A stretch of DNA of 64,000 nucleotides from Alkalibacillus almallahensis (GCF_011761495.1 NZ_JAASRU010000001.1:186001-250000), one strand, 5' to 3'. Shown: positions 47,301 to 53,975, counted from the first letter of the stretch. Program-made: numbers and translations. Notes: a model not told the origin generated them from the sequence alone.

Positions 47301-47510
47301 GTGACAACAAAGACTAGAGAAAAGTTAAAAGTGTTACGAGTTAAAGCAGAAATGACGCAAGAACAGCTTGCAAGCGAGTCCGGCGTATCAGCCAGAAGTA
47401 TCATTCTATATGAAATGAACGTAAATAACTTACGAAAAGCACATTACTCAACTCTTGAAAAAATAGCCAACGCTTTAGGTGTTAAAGTTGATGATATTTT
47501 TTTAGGGTGA
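47301..47510 (+). CDS. Cro-like XRE regulator
   Basis: A 69-residue single-domain helix-turn-helix protein (REKLKVLRVKAEMTQEQLASESGVSARSIILYE). It is the first gene of the rightward transcript and so has the position of Cro. GTG 47301 is about seven bases after GGAGGTG; a TTG at 47298 is closer and less likely. It probably competes for the same operators as the repressor. Confidence 0.85.
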   Translation: MTTKTREKLKVLRVKAEMTQEQLASESGVSARSIILYEMNVNNLRKAHYSTLEKIANALGVKVDDIFLG

Positions 47511-47511
47511 A

Positions 47512-47528
47512 TTTCAGAAAAACCGAAA
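47512..47528. promoter_or_regulatory. Fourth operator-like site
   Basis: TTTCAGAAAAACCGAAA shares 15 identical central bases with O3 (47243-47257). It sits between the Cro-like gene and the DUF771 gene, about 270 bp from the main switch. Confidence 0.65.
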
Positions 47529-47543
47529 AAGAGGTGGTAATGA

Positions 47544-47813
47544 ATGATTGAAGTTAATGTTGATCAAGACACTGTCGAGAAGTTGACAAAAGACGAAATA
47601 CAGAAGCGGCTCAATGAAGCCGACTTCGATTTGGTCTTATGGGATAAACATGAATTGACCCGTCGTACTTGCATGAGTTGGTCTACCATTCAAAAGACGT
47701 TCTTTTATCATCCAGACTGCCCGAAAGTGAAGCTTGGCGGTAAATGGTACTTCAAAGCTGAGGAAATGAAAGATTTTCTATTGAAGTGGGTTGAAGAGCA
47801 AAAGGAGGATTAA
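47544..47813 (+). CDS. DUF771-like phage DNA-binding protein
   Basis: An 89-residue protein with a C-terminal helix-turn-helix and beta-wing pattern (WSTIQKTFFYHPDCPKVKLGGKWYFKAEEMKDFLLKWVEEQ). This resembles DUF771/excisionase-type phage proteins. It follows the Cro-like gene and the fourth operator. It could be an excisionase or an early regulator; the sequence does not decide. Confidence 0.75.
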   Translation: MIEVNVDQDTVEKLTKDEIQKRLNEADFDLVLWDKHELTRRTCMSWSTIQKTFFYHPDCPKVKLGGKWYFKAEEMKDFLLKWVEEQKED

Positions 47814-47815
47814 AC

Positions 47816-48031
47816 ATGATCACAACTTTTTTAGGTGGTGCACAAAAGGTTGACATAGAAGCGGAACAAAATCGCATTCTATTCAAAGTAATGGATAACA
47901 AAACAAACACGGTGATGTTTTCTGTACCGATTGAGAAAGCAGAGCATTTCATGAAAGCTTTTAATGCTGAGTATCAGATGGCAGTTGGACCTAGTGAAAA
48001 GGAAGGTGAGTTAAATGAAGAAGACATCTAA
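47816..48031 (+). CDS. Hypothetical phage protein
   Basis: A 71-residue protein (MITTFLGGAQKVDIEAEQNRILFKV...). It begins two bases after the preceding stop, with AAAGGAGG in the previous gene as its site. Not recognised. The acidic end overlaps the next start by 17 bp, which suggests a coupled early cassette. Confidence 0.65.
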   Translation: MITTFLGGAQKVDIEAEQNRILFKVMDNKTNTVMFSVPIEKAEHFMKAFNAEYQMAVGPSEKEGELNEEDI

Positions 48032-48203
48032 TCAATCTGATGAAGAGAAGCTATATTGCGATCAATGTGGTCATGAATTGCACTTAGGAAAGTCATTCAA
48101 ACATCAAAACCACAAAATGATTAAGACACGATGCGCTAACGATGACTGCCATGTCATTGGAAGCACTATTTACACAAGGGAGGATGAATATGTACAAGAC
48201 TAA
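48015..48203 (+). CDS. Small zinc-ribbon-like phage protein
   Basis: A 62-residue protein with two Cys pairs (YCDQCGHEL ... RCANDDCHVIG), consistent with a zinc ribbon. It overlaps both neighbours. No homologue is recognised; single-ribbon proteins of this kind are common in early phage regions. Confidence 0.65.
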   Translation: MKKTSNQSDEEKLYCDQCGHELHLGKSFKHQNHKMIKTRCANDDCHVIGSTIYTREDEYVQD

Positions 48204-48273
48204 AAGCTTATGGCCAGATGCGGTAGCTTGTACGATTGCGATTTCAACATTTTTATATTTTATAAGCCTATAA
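48190..48273 (+). CDS. 27-residue hydrophobic micro-ORF
   Basis: ATG 48190 opens a 27-codon frame (MYKTKSLWPDAVACTIAIST...) with a membrane-spanning hydrophobic C-terminal half. GGGAGGA lies six bases upstream and the frame overlaps the zinc-ribbon gene. It could be a real small membrane peptide; there is no other support. Confidence 0.45.
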   Translation: MYKTKSLWPDAVACTIAISTFLYFISL

Positions 48274-48288
48274 AGGAGTGTAATCACA

Positions 48289-48399
48289 TTGGCACCTGAA
48301 TTTATTTACAAACGTAATGAAAGCAAGCGTCAAGCGTTTCAACAGTTTAAGAATAATCAAGCTGAATTAGATCGGTTACGAAAGGAAGGTCGATTATGA
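48289..48399 (+). CDS. 36-residue charged micro-ORF
   Basis: TTG 48289 opens a 36-codon frame (MAPEFIYKRNESKRQAFQQF...) with a helical, charged sequence. AAAGGAGTG lies at 48273-48281, about ten bases upstream. Its TGA overlaps the next ATG (ATGA). Not recognised. Confidence 0.45.
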   Translation: MAPEFIYKRNESKRQAFQQFKNNQAELDRLRKEGRL

Positions 48400-48470
48400 A
48401 TTACAGATTACAAGGTATAACAAGCGCTCTAGCATTAGCGTTACTGGTTTTGATTGTGAGTTATTTTTAG
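48396..48470 (+). CDS. 24-residue hydrophobic micro-ORF
   Basis: ATG 48396 opens a 24-codon frame (MNYRLQGITSALALALLVLI...), one membrane helix. It overlaps the previous frame by four bases (ATGA), and GGAAGG lies upstream. It looks like a coupled small membrane peptide. Confidence 0.45.
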   Translation: MNYRLQGITSALALALLVLIVSYF

Positions 48471-48484
48471 GAGGGTGAAACGAA

Positions 48485-49090
48485 ATGAGTAAAGTGACAT
48501 TGACACATGAGCAGTCGACAGCAATCGAAATATTAAAAGAAACAGGCATTTCGTTTAATGGTTATTTAGAGCAAAAAGTTAGGAATGGTTTTGAAGAGAA
48601 TAAGAACAACTGTTTAAACAAATTAAGACACGAAGAATTTGCAAGGGCATGGATTGAAGGTTATGAGGTTGAATCGCAGTTTGAAGTTGGTGACGTAGTA
48701 TCGAAAATAAGTGGTGCAGAATTTATTTCGGGCGACATAATAGGTGAAGTTGACAAAATAAGCAGCGGAGAGGCTAAGTACCATATAAAACGTGGTGCAT
48801 TTGTTCGCGGGAAGGACATCAGACACGCAACCGAACTCGAAAAACAGTTCTATGCGTTAGGACGGAAAAAGCCGAAGTTGGAAGTAAATGATTTGTTCAT
48901 TGATGAAGACGACACACCCTTTAAAATTGCAACATTCAATACTCTTTACAGTGGAAACCAGTTGAACAAAATGAGTAAAGGAACAGCCATACAGTTATTG
49001 AAGTGCAATAAAATTAAATACATCTACCCAATCGAGCATCGCATTGAAGTAGGTGATAATCAAGAACTACTAGATCGTTTGAAACAATAA
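48485..49090 (+). CDS. Hypothetical early phage protein
   Basis: A 201-residue soluble protein (MSKVTLTHEQSTAIEILKETG...). A central EFARAWIEGYEVE segment recalls DUF1642-type phage proteins, but I would not assign it. It is preceded by TAGGAGGGTGA. The role is unknown. Confidence 0.7.
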   Translation: MSKVTLTHEQSTAIEILKETGISFNGYLEQKVRNGFEENKNNCLNKLRHEEFARAWIEGYEVESQFEVGDVVSKISGAEFISGDIIGEVDKISSGEAKYHIKRGAFVRGKDIRHATELEKQFYALGRKKPKLEVNDLFIDEDDTPFKIATFNTLYSGNQLNKMSKGTAIQLLKCNKIKYIYPIEHRIEVGDNQELLDRLKQ

Positions 49091-49098
49091 GAAAAACT

Positions 49099-49119
49099 AT
49101 GAATCTATTAATGATTCAT
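49099..49119. repeat. ATGAATC/GATTCAT dyad (copy 1)
   Basis: ATGAATC (49099-49105) and GATTCAT (49113-49119) around a 7-base centre, just upstream of the next gene. A near-identical dyad is at 50,831-50,852. Confidence 0.5.
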
Positions 49120-49136
49120 GAAGAGGAGGTGTCAAA

Positions 49137-49403
49137 ATGAGCAGTGCTAAAAAGCAAGAATTGAGTTGGACGATTGAAGTCGAAGAACGTTGTGTGAATG
49201 ACTCACTCAAATTACTAAATCAGTACACTCGCATAAAGCAATATGAACAAGCGCTTAGAGTCAATCAAGATATTGAGCGTTCATTAAAGCGGATCCAAAA
49301 GCTAAAGGATGAAGCTGGGTATGTTGATTACTTGGAAGGCATAGTAACAAAGATGGAACAAGACGGAATCGAATCTGATGTCACTTATAGCACAAAAAAA
49401 TAA
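49137..49403 (+). CDS. Hypothetical helical phage protein
   Basis: An 88-residue helical protein (MSSAKKQELSWTIEVEERCVND...) with heptad-like spacing (YEQALRVNQDIERSLKRIQKL). GAGGAGGTG precedes the ATG. Not recognised. A small hairpin follows. Confidence 0.65.
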   Translation: MSSAKKQELSWTIEVEERCVNDSLKLLNQYTRIKQYEQALRVNQDIERSLKRIQKLKDEAGYVDYLEGIVTKMEQDGIESDVTYSTKK

Positions 49404-49428
49404 CCGCTCGGCAAAGCGGTTAAATTTG
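49401..49428 (+). terminator. Hairpin after the 49,137 gene
   Basis: Stem TAACCGCT (49401-49408) / AGCGGTTA (49415-49422), followed by AATTTG. A weak terminator. Confidence 0.5.
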
Positions 49429-49527
49429 AAAGACTGGTATATTCCAATGTTCGCATAACACGGAGTACCTATATTAAACCATGTGATGATTAAGAAAATC
49501 AAGTGGTGAATGAAAGGAGTGAACAGA

Positions 49528-49698
49528 ATGCCATTGTTCGACCCGAATCATGAAAAAAGACAAGAGCAGCAGCTGACTGATTTCATTTGTCGTTTTGCTA
49601 GAGATGAAAAGTTATCTCAAGAACAATTAAACGAATTGCTTTCCAGAGCGGAGAGTCACGTTTATGATCTTTATCATTCAGACGCTGTAATAAAATAA
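49528..49698 (+). CDS. Hypothetical small phage protein
   Basis: A 56-residue helical protein (MPLFDPNHEKRQEQQLTDFI...). ATG 49528 follows GAAAGGAGTG; an upstream ATG at 49510 precedes that site. Not recognised. Its stop is followed at once by a bidirectional terminator. Confidence 0.6.
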   Translation: MPLFDPNHEKRQEQQLTDFICRFARDEKLSQEQLNELLSRAESHVYDLYHSDAVIK

Positions 49699-49722
49699 CC
49701 CGCCTATTTAAAGGCGGGATCG
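49699..49722. terminator. Bidirectional terminator between convergent phage genes
   Basis: CCCGCC (49699-49704) pairs with GGCGGG (49713-49718). On the minus strand the stem is followed by TTATTTTATT, so it mainly serves the convergent minus-strand gene. Confidence 0.7.
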
Positions 49723-49724
49723 CA

Positions 49725-49940
49725 TTAATCAGAACTGCAATTAGGTGAACAATATCTACAACCGTCAAACGGCTTAAGAGGGTGATCTCTTTTAGCGGAC
49801 CTAATAGCTTCGTGACAGTCGTTCTTGAAACCGATGTAGGTTCGGTTATCCCGATCAGCACCTTGTCCACAGTCTCTTTCGTGCACTTCGTGATTTCCGT
49901 TCTTGTCAATGTTGTTATTAAAGTAGTAATGTTTTGCCAT
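49725..49940 (-). CDS. Small Cys-rich protein of a conserved phage/bacterial family
   Basis: A 71-residue minus-strand gene among plus-strand genes. The sequence NGNHEVHERDC... FKNDCHEAIRSAKR... DGCRYCSPNC resembles a widespread short family (YYVNKNAQxNGDHEVH..C...CxWCxPxCH) of unknown function. GGGAGGTG lies eight bases before the ATG and a hairpin follows the stop. Independent transcription and reverse orientation suggest a moron-type gene. Confidence 0.75.
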   Translation of the reverse strand: MAKHYYFNNNIDKNGNHEVHERDCGQGADRDNRTYIGFKNDCHEAIRSAKRDHPLKPFDGCRYCSPNCSSD

Positions 49941-49951
49941 TTTTACACCTC

Positions 49952-49981
49952 CCTTCCTGTTAAGGTATTTCGACAGGAAGG
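49952..49981. repeat. Inverted repeat over two divergent ribosome-binding sites
   Basis: CCTTCCTGT (49952-49960) and ACAGGAAGG (49973-49981), 12 bases apart, between the minus-strand Cys-rich gene and the antirepressor. The left arm overlaps the minus-strand gene's ribosome-binding site. Confidence 0.55.
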
Positions 49982-50012
49982 AGGAAAATCCTACAAAGGA
50001 GTGTCAATTTCT

Positions 50013-50747
50013 ATGAATCAATTAACAAAGATTTTTGAAGGACAAGAGTTAAGAATTATTGAGAAGGATAATGAACCTTGGTTTGTTGCTAAAGATGTTT
50101 GCGAGATTTTAGATCTAAGCAATCCAACTAAAGTCGTTAGCCGATTAGATGAAGATGAACGGTCTAACTTCAAGTTAGGTCGTCAAGGTAGCGTAAATGT
50201 AGTTAATGAATTCGGTCTATACAATCTAGTTCTAGGTAGTAGAAAACCGGAAGCAAAGAATTTTAAACGTTGGATCACACATGACGTTATTCCAGCAATC
50301 AGAAAAACAGGTTCTTATAACCAACCACAGTCTCAATTAGAAATACTGCAACAATCTGTTAATCAGATGGTCGAACAGGAGAAGCGGTTAACAGCAGTTG
50401 AAGAGAAACAGGATAACATTAACGAATTACTTAGTCTTCACCCGAATGAGTGGCGTAAAAAGGTTAATAAAATTATTAATCAGATTGCGCAAGAACGTGG
50501 CGGATTTGGCGCTTATAAAGATGTGCGAAAAGAGAGCTACGAGATTTTAGAAGAAAGAGGGAAGTGCCAGTTGTCCATTAGGCTCACTAATCGTAAACGT
50601 AAAATGGCGTTTGAAGGGGCTTCTAAATCCAAAATAGATAAAACGACCAAGATGGATGTTATTGCTGATGATGCTAGATTGACTGAGATTTATTTATCTG
50701 TAGTTAAGGAAATGGCAATAAAAAATAACGTTGATATGGCGGTGTAA
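50013..50747 (+). CDS. BRO-family antirepressor with ORF6C domain
   Basis: A 244-residue phage antirepressor. The N-terminal BRO-N domain reads QELRIIEKDNEPWFVAKDVCEILDLSNPTKVVSRLDEDE and FGLYNLVLGSRKPEAKNFKRWITHDVIPAIRKTG. The C-terminal part after about 125 resembles ORF6C. The start is ATG 50013 after AAAGGAG; a longer upstream frame would run antisense through the Cys-rich gene and is rejected. It probably opposes the lysogeny repressor or regulates early genes. Confidence 0.88.
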   Translation: MNQLTKIFEGQELRIIEKDNEPWFVAKDVCEILDLSNPTKVVSRLDEDERSNFKLGRQGSVNVVNEFGLYNLVLGSRKPEAKNFKRWITHDVIPAIRKTGSYNQPQSQLEILQQSVNQMVEQEKRLTAVEEKQDNINELLSLHPNEWRKKVNKIINQIAQERGGFGAYKDVRKESYEILEERGKCQLSIRLTNRKRKMAFEGASKSKIDKTTKMDVIADDARLTEIYLSVVKEMAIKNNVDMAV

Positions 50748-50765
50748 CAATGATTTATCACAAAT

Positions 50766-50816
50766 AAAAAGCGACGGCACTTATAACTGATAGGACAAGT
50801 GCACATCGCTTTTAAA
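50766..50816 (+). terminator. Hairpin after the antirepressor
   Basis: Interrupted stem AAAAGCGA..GCACTT / AAGTGC...TCGCTTTT, followed by AAAATTATT. It separates the antirepressor from the replication gene. Confidence 0.65.
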
Positions 50817-50830
50817 ATTATTAGAAACCT

Positions 50831-50868
50831 ATGAATCTTTTAAATGATTCATCACGATAGATCGTGAT
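50831..50868. promoter_or_regulatory. Tandem dyads upstream of the DnaD-like gene
   Basis: ATGAATC/GATTCAT (50831-50852) overlaps by two bases a perfect palindrome ATCACGAT-AG-ATCGTGAT (50851-50868). Together they look like a protein-binding region. The rest of the stretch to 50,947 holds no gene. Confidence 0.5.
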
Positions 50869-50950
50869 CAAACCAAGCTCAACAATTATATTGTACAACA
50901 ACGAGCAACGTTTGTCACGTCTATCCCCTATTAAAAAGGAGGTGCAAATG

Positions 50951-51880
50951 ATGAAGGGCTTCATCAAAGATTATCGTCAAGAATTAGACAGTCTGATATG
51001 GTCCATGCCGCCTATGTACCATCGTGTTTGGCAATACCTGAAATATATGGTTAACCACGAAGAACGAAAGGTCCCATTTAAAGACGGTAGCGTTATAACG
51101 GTTAGGCCAGGGCAACATCTTACTTCCGTTCGCAATATTGCTAAAGGGGTCGGTTATTACGAAGGTGTCACGTGGAAAGAGCCTAATCCTAAAACAGTCC
51201 GAACCATTCTCCAATGGTTAGAAAAACAGTCTATGATATCAGTAGAACGTGGTAAGGGTAACAGACAATACACACTTATAACCTTGTTAAATTGGGAAAC
51301 GTACCAATCCCAATCTGTTTCAAGTAACACAAAAGAAACAGAACGTAACCCAGAAGTGAAACAGGTCGCGGACATAAACAAGAATGTAAAGAATGAGAAG
51401 AATGAAGAAGAATTATCTAATAATAATAACACGCGTGATCGAGAAGCGTTTGCAGAAATTATTGAATTCTACAAAAACAACTGCCAACAAGGTATAACGG
51501 AATCGCCTTTTAACTTCGAAGTCATAGAAAAGCTATTTGACGAATGGGGCTACGAACTCCTAATGGCATCTATGCAAGTGGCTGCACAAAAAGAAGCTAA
51601 AGGCACGCGGTTTATTGAAAGCGTCTTAGACAACTGGAAAGGTGCAGGTGTTCAGTCAATTGACGATGCTAGACGTTACCAACAGCAGTTCCGTGAAAAT
51701 AAGCAAAAAACGAAGCAGTCACGATCGTCTCCTAAACAAACGTCAGACGTTATACCAAAGTGGTTTGCTAAGCATAAAGAACAAAGACAACAAGAGCAGC
51801 AAGAATCAACGCAATCGAATGAAGCGGAAGAACCAGCCAACGTGACGGACTTAAAGGCATTCTTCCATGGCACTCAATAG
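50951..51880 (+). CDS. DnaD-like replication initiation protein
   Basis: A replication protein of the phage DnaD/DnaB_2 type. The N-terminal half (DYRQELDSLIWSMPPMYHRVWQYLKYMVNHEER... KTVRTILQWLEKQSMI) is a winged helix. The DnaD C-terminal domain has the signature ESVLDNWKGAGV near residues 232-246. A Gln-rich tail follows. The ATG at 50951 (or 50948) follows AAGGAGGTG. Length is about 309 residues. No DnaC-type helicase loader is seen after it. Confidence 0.85.
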   Translation: MKGFIKDYRQELDSLIWSMPPMYHRVWQYLKYMVNHEERKVPFKDGSVITVRPGQHLTSVRNIAKGVGYYEGVTWKEPNPKTVRTILQWLEKQSMISVERGKGNRQYTLITLLNWETYQSQSVSSNTKETERNPEVKQVADINKNVKNEKNEEELSNNNNTRDREAFAEIIEFYKNNCQQGITESPFNFEVIEKLFDEWGYELLMASMQVAAQKEAKGTRFIESVLDNWKGAGVQSIDDARRYQQQFRENKQKTKQSRSSPKQTSDVIPKWFAKHKEQRQQEQQESTQSNEAEEPANVTDLKAFFHGTQ

Positions 51881-51901
51881 ATTAAAAGAAAGGGTGAACA
51901 T

Positions 51902-52186
51902 ATGACACGCCACAAAGGTGAATTCAGAACAGACACCAAAGGCACCTATCACACACTGGATCCAGAAGAAGATTGGGTCATCATTTTAGAAAATAAAGAG
52001 TTTGCTTTCAGAAAGCAAGATTTAAAATACATTGAGCAACAGTACAACGAAGGACACGAACCGGAAGTTATTGCTAAGGGATTAAAACGAGACGAATGGG
52101 AAGTGCTATTTGCCCTTTGCCACTTGGCTATTAAGGGACGTGATATTCGTGTATTTGCGGAACGAAAGAGGGTAATGAACGCATGA
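51902..52186 (+). CDS. Hypothetical phage protein between DnaD-like gene and RusA
   Basis: A 94-residue protein (MTRHKGEFRTDTKGTYHTLDPEEDWVI...) with a helix-turn-helix-like second half (IAKGLKRDEWEVLFALCHLAIKGRDIRVFA). The ATG follows AAAGGGTGA, and the stop overlaps rusA by four bases. Not recognised; it may assist DNA replication or recombination given the neighbours. Confidence 0.7.
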   Translation: MTRHKGEFRTDTKGTYHTLDPEEDWVIILENKEFAFRKQDLKYIEQQYNEGHEPEVIAKGLKRDEWEVLFALCHLAIKGRDIRVFAERKRVMNA

Positions 52187-52611
52187 TTGCATTCACGATA
52201 CACGGACAACCTGTTGCGCAAGGACGAGCAAGAGCAACCACATTTAAAGGTCAAGCGCGCATGTACGATCCAGCTAAATCAAAACACTATAAACATTACG
52301 TGCAACTAAGTGCTGCACAACATAAACCTAGCAATCTATTTAAAGGGCCTATTGATCTAACGGTTAGGGTTTATCGACCCATTCCTAAATCCATGCCGAA
52401 ATACAAACGCAAGCTGATTGATGAGGGTCAACTAAGACCAACAACCAAACCTGATGTCGATAATTACCTGAAAGCAATCAAAGACGGATTGAACGGCATT
52501 ATATGGCACGACGATAGCCAAGTCGTTAACGTCCACATTGAAAAATACTACGACGATCAACCTCGTGTTGAAGTTGAAATTCGTGAATGGGAGGCAGACA
52601 CATGCACTTAA
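52183..52611 (+). CDS. rusA: RusA-family Holliday junction resolvase
   Basis: RusA resolves Holliday junctions during phage recombination and packaging. The family pattern is clear: FTIHGQPVAQGRAR, KPDVDNYLKAIKDGLNGIIWHDDSQVV with the catalytic Asp residues, and the C-terminal VHIEKYY. Length is 142 residues. The start overlaps the preceding gene by four bases. GAAGCGG-rich genes follow. Confidence 0.92.
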   Translation: MIAFTIHGQPVAQGRARATTFKGQARMYDPAKSKHYKHYVQLSAAQHKPSNLFKGPIDLTVRVYRPIPKSMPKYKRKLIDEGQLRPTTKPDVDNYLKAIKDGLNGIIWHDDSQVVNVHIEKYYDDQPRVEVEIREWEADTCT

Positions 52612-52853
52612 CCATGATGCAAAAAGCGGTCTTAACCTATATCGAACGGTTCCAGGATAAACACGGATATGCCCCGTCGCAACGCGAAATCACATCAGGT
52701 ATTAACCTTAAATCCGCTTCAACGGTTCATGGCCACTTAGAAAGATTAGAAGAAAAAGGTTTTATTAAGCGCAAACAGTTTAGCCCAAGAGCATTAACCA
52801 TCTTAGTTAGGAGTGATGAAGCGGATGAGAGAACCATCAACGTTAACACGTGA
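52602..52853 (+). CDS. Stand-alone LexA-type DNA-binding domain
   Basis: An 83-residue winged helix closely resembling the N-terminal domain of LexA (MQKAVLTYIERFQDKHGYAPSQREI... SASTVHGHLERLEEKGFIKR). The S24 protease and dimerisation domain is absent, and the frame ends in a normal stop. ATG 52602 follows GGGAGG, overlapping rusA by ten bases. It could bind host SOS boxes without being cleavable, or act as a phage regulator; both are inference. Confidence 0.8.
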   Translation: MHLTMMQKAVLTYIERFQDKHGYAPSQREITSGINLKSASTVHGHLERLEEKGFIKRKQFSPRALTILVRSDEADERTINVNT

Positions 52854-52983
52854 GGATATGATTGAAGAACTCGTCTCTTATGGTCATGATGCTTCAATTT
52901 TGGAGCACTTAAGCTATAACAGATTAGCAAGCAAATTAAGTGTTGAACGTGCAAAAGATATTCGAGAACATCCTTGGTTCTAG
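52825..52983 (+). CDS. Hypothetical 52-residue phage protein
   Basis: ATG 52825 opens MREPSTLTREDMIEELVSYG... with TAGGAGTG about ten bases upstream; ATG 52816 is an alternative start. It overlaps the LexA-like gene in another frame. A GAAGCGG heptamer directly precedes the start. Helical, acidic, not recognised. Confidence 0.6.
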   Translation: MREPSTLTREDMIEELVSYGHDASILEHLSYNRLASKLSVERAKDIREHPWF

Positions 52984-52995
52984 TAGGTGAAGCGG

Positions 52996-53193
52996 ATGGA
53001 CAGACAAAAGCAAATATTAGGTGTTAAACAAGCATTGATCGAGTGCTATCTCCATCATGAATCCAAGCAAAAAGTTAGCTACCATCACGAAGTACGCACC
53101 AAAGAAGTTAAGCAGCTATACGACAGCATGTTTTCTGATTTTCAAACAAAACTTGAACAAGTTAGGCGGTGGCAAGATGAGCTCGGAAGTTAA
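52996..53193 (+). CDS. Hypothetical small phage protein
   Basis: A 65-residue basic, helical protein (MDRQKQILGVKQALIECYLHHE...). ATG 52996 follows TAGGTGAAGCGG, a copy of the heptamer. The stop overlaps the next gene by 17 bp. Not recognised. Confidence 0.6.
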   Translation: MDRQKQILGVKQALIECYLHHESKQKVSYHHEVRTKEVKQLYDSMFSDFQTKLEQVRRWQDELGS

Positions 53194-53329
53194 AACCTAT
53201 CGATTGTCGGATGACGAATTAGCAGAGCTGCATAGAACGAACCCACCAAAGCACAAACCCTATCACGTTAAAGACTGGCGCTGGCATAAGCCGAAAGACG
53301 AAAAAGCCCAAAACCATAAATCGAACTAG
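53177..53329 (+). CDS. Hypothetical small phage protein with SEVKTYRL start
   Basis: A 50-residue protein (MSSEVKTYRLSDDELAELHR...) with many Lys, His and Trp residues. The first 15 residues resemble the N-terminus of the coiled-coil gene at 57,319 (SDVKTYQLDEAEHAKI). The longer frame from 53,057 is shadow of the preceding gene. Not recognised. Confidence 0.55.
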   Translation: MSSEVKTYRLSDDELAELHRTNPPKHKPYHVKDWRWHKPKDEKAQNHKSN

Positions 53330-53373
53330 GAACCGCTTCATGCGGAAACATTGAGCATAAAGGTGGCGGTAAC

Positions 53374-53502
53374 ATGGCGAAATCAACAAATAAGCGATAT
53401 GTGAAAGAAGATAAGAACCGAAACCAGGACGGAGAACTCCTAACGACCGTCAACGTGTATAAGAGTAAACCTAAAGATTTTGACTATATTGTGTTTGTTT
53501 AA
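53374..53502 (+). CDS. Hypothetical 42-residue phage protein
   Basis: ATG 53374 opens MAKSTNKRYVKEDKNRNQDG..., with an AAAGGTGGCGG site eight bases upstream. Basic N-terminus and a short beta-like end. Not recognised. It begins after a minus-strand copy of the heptamer (CCGCTTC at 53,333). Confidence 0.55.
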   Translation: MAKSTNKRYVKEDKNRNQDGELLTTVNVYKSKPKDFDYIVFV

Positions 53503-53516
53503 ATGAGGTGTGTTTA

Positions 53517-53738
53517 TTGGAGAAGATATTGCTTCGGTGTGCTGTATGCAATCGAAAGTTAAAAGATAACGAATCTATTGATCGTGGTGTTGGTCCAATC
53601 TGTCAAAAACACTTAGATCATAAAACGCTAACGATCGTAAAAGAATCAGTATTACTAGGTTTTCAGCCCGTTATGATTCATGAGGGAGCGATAGAGTTAT
53701 CGATTCCGGAAAGTGAAGCAGAAAACATAAAGCAGTAA
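53517..53738 (+). CDS. DUF6011-like zinc protein
   Basis: A 73-residue protein with RCAVCNRKLKDNESIDRGVGPICQKH, the Cys-rich signature of DUF6011-type phage proteins (CxxCxxxL...G+GPxC). TTG 53517 lies about six bases after GAGGTGTG; a GTG at 53508 is inside that site. Function unknown, probably metal-binding. Confidence 0.7.
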   Translation: MEKILLRCAVCNRKLKDNESIDRGVGPICQKHLDHKTLTIVKESVLLGFQPVMIHEGAIELSIPESEAENIKQ

Positions 53739-53750
53739 GGAGGAACCAAT

Positions 53751-53975
53751 ATGCCAAAAGAATATGCCGTTTATCAAGGTGATGATCTATTGGTTATGGG
53801 GACGAAGGAAGAGTGTGCTGAAGAATTAGGCATCACACCTGACAGTGTTAAATGGTTAGCAACTGCTTATAACGTGAGACGTGTCGAAAAATTAACCAGA
53901 CCAAAATTAGCTAAAGTCGCTGTATCTATAGATTTAAAAGAATTAGAAGAAGATGATCTCGCAAGCTATCAATAA
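53751..53975 (+). CDS. Conserved small phage protein
   Basis: A 74-residue protein (MPKEYAVYQGDDLLVMGTKEECAEELGI...). The YAVYxGD-xxxxGTxEECAxxLGI pattern is recurrent in siphophages of Firmicutes. A helix-turn-helix-like middle (GITPDSVKWLATAYNVRRV) suggests nucleic-acid binding. AAGGAGGA precedes the ATG. Confidence 0.7.
   Translation: MPKEYAVYQGDDLLVMGTKEECAEELGITPDSVKWLATAYNVRRVEKLTRPKLAKVAVSIDLKELEEDDLASYQ

Noticed and set aside
49782-50012. 77-residue N-terminal extension of the antirepressor
   Set aside because: It runs antisense through the convincing Cys-rich minus-strand gene. BRO-N homology starts at ATG 50013, which has a ribosome-binding site.
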